A stretch of DNA of 64,000 bases, taken from JAVBQL01 sp031549085. Lineage in GTDB: Bacteria; Spirochaetota; GWE2-31-10; MWDO01. The DNA lies in NCBI GenBank assembly GCA_031549085.1, contig JAVBQL010000019.1, forward strand, positions 1 through 64,000. The letters are read 5' to 3'. The notes under the pieces were generated by a model. It saw nothing but the letters and a program-made list of their open reading frames with translations, did not search any database and was not told where the DNA came from. Made by a program: the position numbers and the translations under genes. This document shows, in pieces, positions 9,067-18,266 of the stretch (position 1 is its first letter; each line of letters opens with the position of its first letter).

Positions 9067-10128
9067 ATGAAAGAAGAGAAACAAAATTATAAAAAAGCAA
9101 TAAGGTATTTCATACTATTTCTTACAATAGTTTCACTCTTCCTATTTTTTTTGGAAGATTATTCCATAATAATAGGATTATCGTTTACTAATATCAGTAT
9201 AATTAAATTAATTTCTCTCTATTTTACACTCTTTTTTATGCTTGAATTTTTAATATCTCTCTCTATATCAATCGCAGAAAAGAGAATAAAAATATACTTT
9301 TTAAATGAGTATGGGTGGGCCTCTCTTCTAAGCTCTTTTGTTGTCTTTATTTTCGATGGAGCGCCATTCTTATTTGGTGATATGCTTAATCTTGTAAATA
9401 TAGATTTTTTCAGCAGCTTTGCTGTTATTAGATATTTGAGATTTCTAAAAATTGTTGAGGTATCAGACATCTCAAAATCACCAATGATAAAGAGGCATAT
9501 GAAGTATATACTGTCCCTTATTATACTCTCCCTTGTATCAGTCTTTTTTGTTATGAACCTTCTGCAAGATTTCAATCTTCTCTACTCAAGATATAATGAG
9601 GTAAAGACTCTAGAAGTTGATGTTATTAATAGCTATACAAAGCTAAACTCCATTGTAGATGAGAATGAATTTTTAAAAATCGTGGTCTCCACAGCTGAAT
9701 ATAATGAGAATGTATATGCAATAAAGTATAATGGTGAGTATATATATGTATCTGCTAAAGATACAATACTTATAGGTAACAAGAGCAAAAGAGTTACCTA
9801 TTCAGAAAAGATACTTGAAAATTCGAATATGGAAATTTTCTTTATAAGACTTCCACTATTTAAAGAGATAAACTACTATAATATAGTATATTTTTTAATA
9901 ATCGTTTTATCAATATCTCTTATATATATATTCTATAAAAAGATGTTCACACGTTTTGTCTACAAACCAATAATAGAGATGAAGATGGGCTTTAGTGATA
10001 TAGATCATACTGATGATGTTGATATACCAAAAGGCCTTGAGAACGAAGAGATATTTGTTCTTGCAAAAAATTTTAATAAGCGCTTTATGATAGCGAAAAA
10101 GAGAAAACTAAGAGAGATTAAGGGATAA
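9067..10128 (+). CDS. Membrane protein with voltage-sensor-like N-terminus and sensor-like loop
   Basis: A 353-residue protein. Residues 10-140 contain about four membrane segments, the fourth rich in Arg and Lys (VIRYLRFLKIVEV), which resembles the S4 helix of a cation-channel voltage sensor. A further membrane helix at about 147-167 leads into an extracytoplasmic region of about 100 residues, then another helix near 275-290 and a cytoplasmic tail that looks HAMP-like. There is no channel selectivity filter and no kinase or cyclase domain. I do not recognise the family. The next gene encodes a degenerate GGDEF protein and may work with it. Confidence 0.7.
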   Translation: MKEEKQNYKKAIRYFILFLTIVSLFLFFLEDYSIIIGLSFTNISIIKLISLYFTLFFMLEFLISLSISIAEKRIKIYFLNEYGWASLLSSFVVFIFDGAPFLFGDMLNLVNIDFFSSFAVIRYLRFLKIVEVSDISKSPMIKRHMKYILSLIILSLVSVFFVMNLLQDFNLLYSRYNEVKTLEVDVINSYTKLNSIVDENEFLKIVVSTAEYNENVYAIKYNGEYIYVSAKDTILIGNKSKRVTYSEKILENSNMEIFFIRLPLFKEINYYNIVYFLIIVLSISLIYIFYKKMFTRFVYKPIIEMKMGFSDIDHTDDVDIPKGLENEEIFVLAKNFNKRFMIAKKRKLREIKG

Positions 10129-10158
10129 ACCATTTAAAGGTGGATATAAAAATAAAAA

Positions 10159-10229
10159 AGAGTTGCTATATAAAAAAGTTTTTTTATATACTGAACTCTC
10201 TTAAATATTAGAATATTTAAGTTTTTTTC
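10159..10229 (+). terminator. Tandem hairpins with T run between two genes
   Basis: Two hairpins stand in series. The first pairs AGAGTT with AACTCT around an inner stem of TATATAAAAAA and its complement. The second is CTTAAATATT pairing with AATATTTAAG, followed by seven T. It looks like an AT-rich terminator or attenuator and ends just before the ribosome binding site of the next gene. Confidence 0.55.
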
Positions 10230-10240
10230 TAGGGGAGAGA

Positions 10241-12046
10241 ATGAAAACAAAAAACTTTGTAATTTTAATTTTTACTACATTATTTGTCTTAATGTCTGGA
10301 CTCTTCCTCTTCTTTCAAATTTCTGAGATAGATAGAAATAAAGAGAGCGATGTTAAAGATATCCTAAAATCAGTAGAAAAAGAGATACAGAATGGATATA
10401 TAAAAAATGAGACTATTGGCAGTTTTAAAAAAGATCTCTTTTATGTAATATGGATAAAAAATGTTAACAATGGTGAGTGGTATCCACTATTATATGATAA
10501 ATTAAGCTTCAAAGGTTTAAAGCTTGAAGATAACAGCGATCCAAATAGTATAGATAAAAAGATAGAATCCAAAGCAAAAATCCTAAAGCACTCAGTTAAT
10601 GGGGTTGATTTCATTGTCTGGACAAAGCTCTATAGTCCAACAAACATATTAAAAAACATAGTGCTTCCTATATTAATTCTAATACTTATCTATCTAGTAA
10701 TTCTTCTTATAATAAATATATTTTTTGGTATTGAAGATGATGAAAATGATTATATTGAACAGAGTGAAGAGAAAAAACTTATCAAAGAAGAACCAAAAAA
10801 AGAGATAAAAAGAGAGACCCCTTTGGTAATGCCAGAGATATCACTCTCAGAAGAGGATATAAAGAGTGATGAGGATTATGAAAACAAAAAAGAACACAAT
10901 AAAAAAATCAAAGATAGAGAAAAGGTTGAAAACAAAAAAGAGGAAAAACAATCAAACAATAGAGTTTCTGACAATATAGAGAAAGATGATGATGATGAAG
11001 AAGATAGTGATGATGAAGATGATACTGCAAAAATAGAATCAATAGAGAGAAAAGATATAGATGATATAGATTTTAATGAGAGACTCTCATATGAACTTAC
11101 AAATGATGAGTTTAAAAAACTTCTCTCCCCTATAGAGAGAGAACCTGAACATATAAATAGAAATAATGAAAAGATATTAAATGATTATAGAGAGCTCTGG
11201 CAAAAACATTTTAAGACATCGGAAAATTTCAAATCAAATTTTCCATTTCTAAAACTATACAATGTAATAAAGTTTGGTATCACCCCTGAAAATTATATAG
11301 AAGAGGGGCTAAAAATCGCATCCTCCTATTTTGGCTGGGACGATCCTCAAATATATATAAAGCAAAAAAACTTTTTTGTTTCAACAAAGACAAAAGAGAT
11401 AATTGACCATGAGTATATTGACCTTCCAATAAAGGGTGATAAGAAGGGTGATATATTTATACCTCTATACCCTTATAATGATACCATTTTTGGCTACCTC
11501 TACTTCAACTGGCAAAAAGATAAAAATTTTAATATTGCAGATATTATATTTTTCTTAAAATTCTTCTTCTCCGATGATGCAAAGTTCATATTCCTAAACT
11601 ATGATAATGTTGAAAAAACTATACAAAATATAGATACTCTCCTTGATGATAAGAATCAGGTCTTTGTTGCTCTTCTATCAATAGATGATAAAGATAGATT
11701 GAAAGAGAGACTCTCAAACGATCTTAAAGACTCTCTTGAAAAGATGGTAAATGAGAAATTAAATCTTGAGCTCTTCTATTTTGAAATATTTGACATAAGC
11801 AACTTTACATTTGGGATATATAGTACCTACAGTAATAGAGAAGATATTACAGAAAAACTTGAGCAATTTTTAAAGCTTGATAATAGCTATGAGCTCCCTA
11901 ATTATGGCAATGTTAATTTCAAATTCTCATGCGGAGTAGCTTTTAGTGAGACAGAAAGTGAGACAGATGCAAACTCTCTTATTGAAAAAAGTAATGAAAA
12001 ACTAAAGAGAGCCATTATAGAAGGCGGAAATAAAATTGTTTTCTAA
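10241..12046 (+). CDS. Membrane-anchored protein with degenerate GGDEF domain
   Basis: A 601-residue protein with an N-terminal membrane helix, an extracytoplasmic segment of about 110 residues, a second helix near 140-165, and a long Lys/Glu/Asp-rich linker (about 170-285) that is probably disordered. A GAF-like region follows (about 315-450). The last 150 residues have the shape of a GGDEF domain, with SCGVAFSETES and a C-terminal GGNKIVF, but the GGDEF active-site motif is absent. It is unlikely to make cyclic-di-GMP. The start follows an AGGGGAGAG site. Its stop overlaps the next gene's start. Confidence 0.65.
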   Translation: MKTKNFVILIFTTLFVLMSGLFLFFQISEIDRNKESDVKDILKSVEKEIQNGYIKNETIGSFKKDLFYVIWIKNVNNGEWYPLLYDKLSFKGLKLEDNSDPNSIDKKIESKAKILKHSVNGVDFIVWTKLYSPTNILKNIVLPILILILIYLVILLIINIFFGIEDDENDYIEQSEEKKLIKEEPKKEIKRETPLVMPEISLSEEDIKSDEDYENKKEHNKKIKDREKVENKKEEKQSNNRVSDNIEKDDDDEEDSDDEDDTAKIESIERKDIDDIDFNERLSYELTNDEFKKLLSPIEREPEHINRNNEKILNDYRELWQKHFKTSENFKSNFPFLKLYNVIKFGITPENYIEEGLKIASSYFGWDDPQIYIKQKNFFVSTKTKEIIDHEYIDLPIKGDKKGDIFIPLYPYNDTIFGYLYFNWQKDKNFNIADIIFFLKFFFSDDAKFIFLNYDNVEKTIQNIDTLLDDKNQVFVALLSIDDKDRLKERLSNDLKDSLEKMVNEKLNLELFYFEIFDISNFTFGIYSTYSNREDITEKLEQFLKLDNSYELPNYGNVNFKFSCGVAFSETESETDANSLIEKSNEKLKRAIIEGGNKIVF

Positions 12047-12887
12047 AATAAAGATTCTATTTTTTTTTCTTCTAATATTTTCAATAGACTTAAATGCTAT
12101 CCCCAATCTGATTCAAGCATATGTAGAGGCTCCAATCGGAATGACTCTATATGGAATGGAAGTAAAAAACTATACCCTTGATGATGCAATATCCATTGCA
12201 AAACTTGAGGCGGCAGGGACTCTATCAGCTATGATATATGGCTACAATTTCTTCTACACTGTACAAAACAAAAACTTCGATATAAAAGAGTCCCTTGAAC
12301 TGACTCCTATAGCAAAAATAGATCCAAATAGCACAAGAATAAAACTCACTGAAAATAAAAGATTAAATACAACTATGAAATTTCAAGTAACCTATACACT
12401 TGATTCAAAAGAGCAAAACTATATAAAAAATTTTCTCTCAAATGCCAAATTCGCCGTTGGTAAAACAGATCTAAAAAGAGAGAATCCATACAACCTTTTA
12501 ATAAGAAACTATGAAAAGACGATTCAGGAAGATAGACGAGAGGAGTATATAAACCGTGTCTATGACTACCTTCGAAGTAAAGTTAGAATAGATGACAAAA
12601 ATTTTAGAAATAATACTTTGGAAGATAACAGCAAAAGCAACAATGATAGTGAAACTGAAGAGATGATCTTAACAAGCTTTGACTACAGAAGGGTTGCCTA
12701 TGAGAACAGCATAAAAAATGCTATTGTTGTTGGAGCAAAGCAGAAAACAAACTATCGCCCATTTATTCTTACAGGCAAGATCTCACTAAAAGAGAGTCCT
12801 GATCTCTATATGAACAATGGAAAGTGGGAATCCACAGTAAAAGTGAATATCATAATAGATAAGATAACATATATAACAACGCCATAA
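12036..12887 (+). CDS. Secreted protein of unknown function
   Basis: The start is TTG, inside the end of the previous gene, with GGCGG about eight bases upstream. This start gives a clean signal peptide (KIKILFFFLLIFSIDLNA), which is why I prefer it to the later ATG codons. The mature protein of about 260 residues is charged, contains an Asn/Ser/Asp-rich linker near residues 190-210, and has no domain I recognise. The overlap suggests it is made with the degenerate GGDEF protein and may act as its periplasmic partner. Confidence 0.65.
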   Translation: MFSKIKILFFFLLIFSIDLNAIPNLIQAYVEAPIGMTLYGMEVKNYTLDDAISIAKLEAAGTLSAMIYGYNFFYTVQNKNFDIKESLELTPIAKIDPNSTRIKLTENKRLNTTMKFQVTYTLDSKEQNYIKNFLSNAKFAVGKTDLKRENPYNLLIRNYEKTIQEDRREEYINRVYDYLRSKVRIDDKNFRNNTLEDNSKSNNDSETEEMILTSFDYRRVAYENSIKNAIVVGAKQKTNYRPFILTGKISLKESPDLYMNNGKWESTVKVNIIIDKITYITTP

Positions 12888-12920
12888 CTATAATAGTTGT
12901 GGCGTCTCTATTTTTTTTTA
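12879..12920 (+). terminator. Terminator overlapping a stop codon, between convergent genes
   Basis: A 12-base stem, ACGCCATAACTA pairing with TAGTTGTGGCGT (one G.U pair), includes the stop codon of the preceding gene and is followed by TCTCTA and a T run. Confidence 0.75.
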
Positions 12921-12928
12921 AAAAACAA

Positions 12929-13720
12929 TTATCTTTTTGTCCAGTCGGCATCTGAACCATAGAATATTACTGTCCCATAAGGGTCAGTTCTATCCATATA
13001 CATTTTTGAGCCACTAATAGTATAGCTAAAACCATAGTTGCCAGTAGATAATCCAACTGAATCTTTTTTTACTAACCTAAGTTCAGAACCATCATAGTAA
13101 GTTGGTATAAGTGAAAGTTCATCATATATATAGTTTAAGTTACTTACAACTATCTCATTTTGAGTTATAGTCATAACATAGGTTGGGTTAACAAAGTTTG
13201 GATCATAGCTATTATCTTTGTGATAGCTATCAAAGTCCCATACACCTATAAGTTCATCTGGCAAAGTTATATTTCCTATTTCATCAAGAGTCTTGCTAAT
13301 TCTCTTATAACTATCAAAAAGAAATAGTACACCATGGTTATTAATAGATAGAGTATCACCATCTAATTTATAACTGAAATTATATCTTGGAGCTTTTACT
13401 TCATCTCTATTTGGATATAACTCAACACTATCCCCGTGCATACTTAATAATTGCATTGATACAGAGGAATTATTTAACATAACAGGAGTAAAAACCATCT
13501 GCCTAGTTACACTAATTTCTTTCTCTGTTATGATTAAAAAGTAATCTCTTGAATATATTGGGTAGAGAGACTCTTTTAATCCCTCTACATACTCATATGT
13601 ATTAACCCATACACCCCAAAGCTCCTCTGGAAAAGTATTATTGATCTCCTCATCATTTGGAGAGGTAGTACATGAGACAAAAAATATAAACAAAAGAAAA
13701 ATAGATAGGATCTTTTTCAT
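12929..13720 (-). CDS. Lipoprotein with an internally duplicated domain
   Basis: The lipobox is FVSC with Cys17. The mature part is two related units of about 110 residues. Each begins with a P-E/D-E-L-x-G-V-W motif (FPEELWGVWVNTY and LPDELIGVWDFDSY), goes on to a Y/F-ITxxEI/VxVS strand, and has a later NFSYKLDGDTLSI or GFSYTISGSKMYM strand. This pattern suggests two small lipocalin-like beta barrels in series. The function is unknown. Confidence 0.8.
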   Translation of the reverse strand: MKKILSIFLLFIFFVSCTTSPNDEEINNTFPEELWGVWVNTYEYVEGLKESLYPIYSRDYFLIITEKEISVTRQMVFTPVMLNNSSVSMQLLSMHGDSVELYPNRDEVKAPRYNFSYKLDGDTLSINNHGVLFLFDSYKRISKTLDEIGNITLPDELIGVWDFDSYHKDNSYDPNFVNPTYVMTITQNEIVVSNLNYIYDELSLIPTYYDGSELRLVKKDSVGLSTGNYGFSYTISGSKMYMDRTDPYGTVIFYGSDADWTKR

Positions 13721-13882
13721 AAAATAACATCCTTGACATGATTTTATGAAATTATATTTTTTATGTTTATTATAGTCAAGATATTTTACAATTACAACTA
13801 CTTAAATTGATATATGCAAGAGTTTATAAAGCTCCACTCACTGTTAGGCCATCATAAGTATAATTTTTTTTTATAGATAAAA

Positions 13883-14575
13883 CTAATTGCTTGTATATTT
13901 TGCAGCATAGGTTATTGTACACATTGAGTCATACTTTGGATGTGTTCCATAAGAGACTCCTGTTTTAGTAAAATCTCTATTCATAATATTAACTCTATGA
14001 CCTCTTGATGGGACACCATCATCAATCAATAATTGTACCACAATATTTCTACCACTCTTTTCACCATAACTAATATTTTCTGCAACTTTGGATTGCCACT
14101 TGCCATATCTATTTACTCTAACAGATGGTGAGCTTCCATCACTTCCAGTGTGTCCAGTTGCTCCTCTCTTCCCTTGATCAACAGTATGATCTTTTGCTCC
14201 AAGTGATAGGCCCAATTCTGGTACTAATATAGGAGCACTATTTATTGATGATAAATCTTTAATACACTCTTCCAGAGCCGCTTTGCCTTCATTGGTTTGT
14301 AGTGTAATCTCCCCTGGAACTTTGTACAAATCTCCATCAAAAAATTTCAGCCTTGGGCTAATGTACAATTCAGCATATTTTTTTGGGTCCGTTCTAACCT
14401 TATTCATTTCCAGTATAACATCTTTCTCAATTGGGGAGAGATATTTTACATCTCTTGCAGTGTCTAGAATTGCAATATTCCAATTTTTCGCATCAGAGTC
14501 CTCTCCTACTGGCACTTCAGAGAAGAACAAAAGAGAACAAAAACAAAAAATAATTGATATAAATATTTTTTTCAT
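13883..14575 (-). CDS. Secreted CAP (SCP/PR-1) domain protein
   Basis: A signal peptide (about residues 1-19) precedes a CAP-superfamily domain. Typical features are EMNKVRTDPKKYAEL at the first helix, ENISYG in the middle, the substrate-cavity HTGSDGSSPSVR, and the GHRVNIMNRDFTKTGVSY region carrying the second cavity His. The enzymatic role of bacterial CAP proteins is not settled. It starts 60 bases downstream of metG on the same strand. Confidence 0.88.
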   Translation of the reverse strand: MKKIFISIIFCFCSLLFFSEVPVGEDSDAKNWNIAILDTARDVKYLSPIEKDVILEMNKVRTDPKKYAELYISPRLKFFDGDLYKVPGEITLQTNEGKAALEECIKDLSSINSAPILVPELGLSLGAKDHTVDQGKRGATGHTGSDGSSPSVRVNRYGKWQSKVAENISYGEKSGRNIVVQLLIDDGVPSRGHRVNIMNRDFTKTGVSYGTHPKYDSMCTITYAAKYTSN

Positions 14576-14635
14576 AATTACTACTCCATAAAACAGATTA
14601 TTTTAATAGAGCTATTTTTAAAATATTAACCAGCG

Positions 14636-16807
14636 TTACCTCACATTACCATCTTTAATCTTCTCTGTCTTTATATAGAACTCCCCTGCAATAAGCGGCT
14701 GAGATGAGGCATATACACTATTATCTTTAACAATTATAGGACAAGTTTTGAATTCATCAATAGAAATCTCCTCTTTCCTATTAAAGACACCCTTTATTGA
14801 GAGAGTCGTACCCAATGGAACATCTGCTGTCAAAAGCTCAATCTCGCTTCCATCCTCTGTTTCAGCAGCAAGCACCATCCCTTGACTAAGCTCTCCGCGT
14901 AATGTTGCACTTTTTAGGTTATATACAACAATAATTTTTTTATTCAAAAGCTCCTCTTCTTTGTAATATGGAACAAGCCCAGAGACAATCTGTCTTATCT
15001 CACCATTTCCCATATCAACCTTCTCTATATAGAGCTTATCTGCCTTTGGATGTCTATTTATCTCTATAATTTTACCAACTTTTAATACAATCTTTGAAAA
15101 TGGATCTACCATCTTTATATCCTCATTGTTTCCTGCATATTTAATTTTTAGCTCATGCATCTGTTTATCTTCAAGCTTCTTAAACAATATATATGGCTTT
15201 TCTATCTTTCTATTAATTAACTCATTATAAGAGCCAATATTATCAAAATTGATAGCTATCTCTGGATCAAGGTTCAATATCTTCATAACATTAGAGGCTG
15301 TCTTTGGTATATATGGAGACAAAAATATTGTTAGATCTTTCACAACAGCAGTAAGACTTCCAATTATTTTACCAGCTCTCACTTTATCACTTTTGATAAC
15401 TTCCCAAGGGGCTTTATCTTGAAAATATTTATTAGCCTTTGTAGAAATTTGCAATATATAGAGCAATGTATTTTTTAACTCCATATTTTCAAATAGCTCC
15501 ACAACCTTTTTCTTCTCATCTTTGATATCAATCACTTCGAATACTGTATCAGTTTTAGATTTTGGATCAAACTCAGGTATAATAAAGTCAAAAAACTTCT
15601 CTACAAACTGCAGAACTCTATTCACAAGGTTTGCATAGTTTGCAATTATCTCACCATTAACCTTATCCATAAAATCATCCCAATAAAAATTGGTATCATT
15701 CTTCTCTGGTCGATTTCTCATTAGGTAATAACGGAATAGGTCGCTATCAATCCCTGTCTCTTTAGCATGGTTGCCAAATACCCCAGTCCCACGGCTCTTT
15801 GAAAATTTCTGTCCCTCATAGTTTATATATTCAGTGGAGCTTATATATTTTAACATTGTATAGTTATCCCTAGCCCCAATTAGACTTGAAGGGAATATAA
15901 GTGTATGAAAAGGTATATTATCTTTACCCATAAATTGATATAGGTCTACATTCTCAGGGTTGTGCCACCACTCCTTCCACTCAAACGGCAGATAGCAAGA
16001 GGTAATCGAGATATAACCTATCGGAGCATCAAACCAAACATAGAAGACCTTATCCTCATAGCCCTTCAATGGGACAGGCACACCCCACTTCAAATCTCGC
16101 GTAATACACCTCTCTGGCACTTTACTCTCAAGTGAGGCCTTTGTTATTGTTATTGCATTATTTGCCCACCCATCCTCTTTTGAAGTCTTCAAAAACCACT
16201 CTTTTAACTCTGGCTTTAGCTTCTCCAAATCCAAAAAGAGGTGCTTTGTCTCTTTAAACACTGGTGTATTTCCGCAGGTTGAACATTTTGGGTCTTTCAA
16301 ATCTATCGGGTCAAGGAGCTTTCCGCAGTTGTCACATTGATCACCCTTTGCATCGACATAGCCGCAGTGAGGACATGTTCCATATACATATCTATCAGCA
16401 AGAGCCCTATCACAGCTTTCACAAAATGGTTGGATTAGTACACCCTCTTTGATATATCCATTATTATATAGTTTGAAAAATATATCCTGAACAATCTCCG
16501 TTTGACACGGCTCGCTTGTACGTCCAAAGTAGGAGAAATCTATCGAAAACCAGTCATAGATCTCTTTATGTATAGTGTGATACTTATCACAGATCTCTTT
16601 TGGTGTTAGATGCTCTTCAGCAGCCCTTGTCTCTGTGGTTGTTCCATACTCATCAGTACCGCAGATGTAGATTGTCTCAAAGTTATTTAGTTTGCAATAT
16701 CTATAGAAAACATCAGCAGATAGTACCGCCCCAGCGATATTTCCAAGGTGCGGAATGTTGTTTACATATGGAAGTGCAGATGTTATTAATCTTTTGTTCT
16801 TTTTCAT
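14636..16807 (-). CDS. metG: Methionyl-tRNA synthetase
   Basis: A class I synthetase of 723 residues. The HIGH-type motif is HLGN near residue 20, the KMSKS-type motif is KFSKS near residue 330, and the zinc-binding insert carries four CxxC pairs (residues about 125-175). The C-terminus has the tRNA-binding OB-fold domain (DPFSKIVLKVGKIIEINRHPKADKLY), which in some bacteria is a separate protein. Length and architecture are complete. The gene is followed by the CAP-domain protein. Confidence 0.96.
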   Translation of the reverse strand: MKKNKRLITSALPYVNNIPHLGNIAGAVLSADVFYRYCKLNNFETIYICGTDEYGTTTETRAAEEHLTPKEICDKYHTIHKEIYDWFSIDFSYFGRTSEPCQTEIVQDIFFKLYNNGYIKEGVLIQPFCESCDRALADRYVYGTCPHCGYVDAKGDQCDNCGKLLDPIDLKDPKCSTCGNTPVFKETKHLFLDLEKLKPELKEWFLKTSKEDGWANNAITITKASLESKVPERCITRDLKWGVPVPLKGYEDKVFYVWFDAPIGYISITSCYLPFEWKEWWHNPENVDLYQFMGKDNIPFHTLIFPSSLIGARDNYTMLKYISSTEYINYEGQKFSKSRGTGVFGNHAKETGIDSDLFRYYLMRNRPEKNDTNFYWDDFMDKVNGEIIANYANLVNRVLQFVEKFFDFIIPEFDPKSKTDTVFEVIDIKDEKKKVVELFENMELKNTLLYILQISTKANKYFQDKAPWEVIKSDKVRAGKIIGSLTAVVKDLTIFLSPYIPKTASNVMKILNLDPEIAINFDNIGSYNELINRKIEKPYILFKKLEDKQMHELKIKYAGNNEDIKMVDPFSKIVLKVGKIIEINRHPKADKLYIEKVDMGNGEIRQIVSGLVPYYKEEELLNKKIIVVYNLKSATLRGELSQGMVLAAETEDGSEIELLTADVPLGTTLSIKGVFNRKEEISIDEFKTCPIIVKDNSVYASSQPLIAGEFYIKTEKIKDGNVR

Positions 16808-17160
16808 TTATTTTCCCCAATAAAATCTATTAGTTAAGATCATTATCATTCAGTTGATACTATAATTTAACACAAAAATAGTATATTTTCAATATTTTTG
16901 AATATCCATAGTTTTATTGTGAGTTTTATTTGGTAAATAGTTTTTAATGCTTATTCATTCTATTCTAAGTGATATATATTCACTAATCAAGCTTATCTAG
17001 ATTTCAACTTTGTTACACTACCTATTTACTTAGCAATAATAATAAAAAATAATATCTCTGTTGATAATTTAGAAGAGTATTGTAATAAGTTGGGTATTGG
17101 TGTTGAGATTATTATTAATAGTGAAAGGGTATGATTAGAATTAGTTATGTTGATATTTTA
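16808..17160. other. Gene-poor stretch with a possible gene remnant
   Basis: The region upstream of metG is AT-rich without a recognisable riboswitch. Its right half holds an open frame without a start codon that may be the tail of a decayed gene (16973-17134). Nothing else was seen. Confidence 0.5.
16973..17134 (+). pseudogene. Possible C-terminal gene remnant
   Basis: A 53-codon frame begins straight after a TGA and has no start codon or ribosome binding site. Its translation ends with a normal-looking protein segment (NLEEYCNKLGIGVEIIINSE). In the same frame, protein-like sequence continues upstream of the TGA for about a dozen codons. It converges on the PIN-domain gene with a 26-base gap. 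The parent family is not recognised, and chance remains possible. Confidence 0.3.
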
Positions 17161-18096
17161 TTAGAAATGATGGTTTGTGTTTTTTAGATCGGCTAATGTT
17201 AAACACTCTATTTTTGGTATATATTTTTTACCAATTGCTTGTTTGTATAAGTTAGCTTGGAAATTTTCGGTAATTACTATATCAACATAGGGAACCACAC
17301 TAGAAATAATCAAATCTGATACATCATTATTTCCCAATTCTTTCTTCGAATTATGAACTTTTTGATGAAAGCAAAATTCACTTAGTGCTATTGATGGAAA
17401 TTGTTTTATTTCAAATTGATCAATTGATTCTAAAAGTTCTTTGGGAATATTTTTAGAATTCTCTACATAATAATTTATAATATTCTCTTTTATTTTATCT
17501 TTTAAATAATATTCAAACATACCATCTGATACTTCTTTTTTCATTTTTTCATGTAATTTATCTTTATTATTGAAAATATCATCTGGTATTTTTATACCTA
17601 ATAAACTTTCAAGACTATCATGATCATGCGTACTAATGATTGTCATAATTGAATTATTAAGTTCATCTCTTTTGTTTTCTCCATGTTTAACAATACTAGG
17701 ATACTTATTTTTTTCATTTGCAACAAGTTTTTTTATTTTTTCAATCTCAAAAATTTTTTCAAATTTTTCTTTACCTTGAATACTAAAAAGAATAGGATCA
17801 ACATCTTTATTTGTAATAAATCTCTCAATTTCTTGTTCTAATATTCCTTTTTGGAATTTTGTAAGAAGAGATGGGAAATTATCTATAAAAATATTTTTGA
17901 ATAATTCATATACCTTAGATGCTTTTTCTAATTCAAAAATAGTTTCTGGTGTAATACAAAAAGCAATATAATTATTATCATCTAAAAAGCATTTTTCTAA
18001 AAAACATTTTCTTGTATCTATATTATTACATATTTCACTAATAATATTGGTATCAAGCAACATTAGCTTATAGTCATTATTATTGACTTTTATCAT
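17161..18096 (-). CDS. PIN-domain-like putative nuclease
   Basis: I place the start at the ATG at 18096, not at an upstream frame start near 18147, because AGGAG sits seven bases before it. The 311-residue protein opens with LLDTNIISE, the classical first acidic motif of PIN nucleases (Asp15), and near its C-terminus has NDVSDLIISSVVPYVDIVITENF, which fits the last acidic motif and final strand. The middle is much longer than in VapC toxins and is rich in Lys and Glu. No antitoxin gene precedes it. It may be a defence or RNA-processing nuclease. The low GC content and neighbouring remnant hint at acquisition. Confidence 0.7.
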   Translation of the reverse strand: MIKVNNNDYKLMLLDTNIISEICNNIDTRKCFLEKCFLDDNNYIAFCITPETIFELEKASKVYELFKNIFIDNFPSLLTKFQKGILEQEIERFITNKDVDPILFSIQGKEKFEKIFEIEKIKKLVANEKNKYPSIVKHGENKRDELNNSIMTIISTHDHDSLESLLGIKIPDDIFNNKDKLHEKMKKEVSDGMFEYYLKDKIKENIINYYVENSKNIPKELLESIDQFEIKQFPSIALSEFCFHQKVHNSKKELGNNDVSDLIISSVVPYVDIVITENFQANLYKQAIGKKYIPKIECLTLADLKNTNHHF

Positions 18097-18266
18097 AGCG
18101 TAGCTCCTAATATTACGAACTATATAACTTAATACCAAATTATACACTATTTTTAAAGTTTTTGTTAAAAAATAGTAAAATACTCTATTTTCAAAACTTG
18201 CAGATTTCTATATTAATAATTTTTTATTACTTCCGAAAATATAAGGGTAAAGCTTAAGGAGAATAT

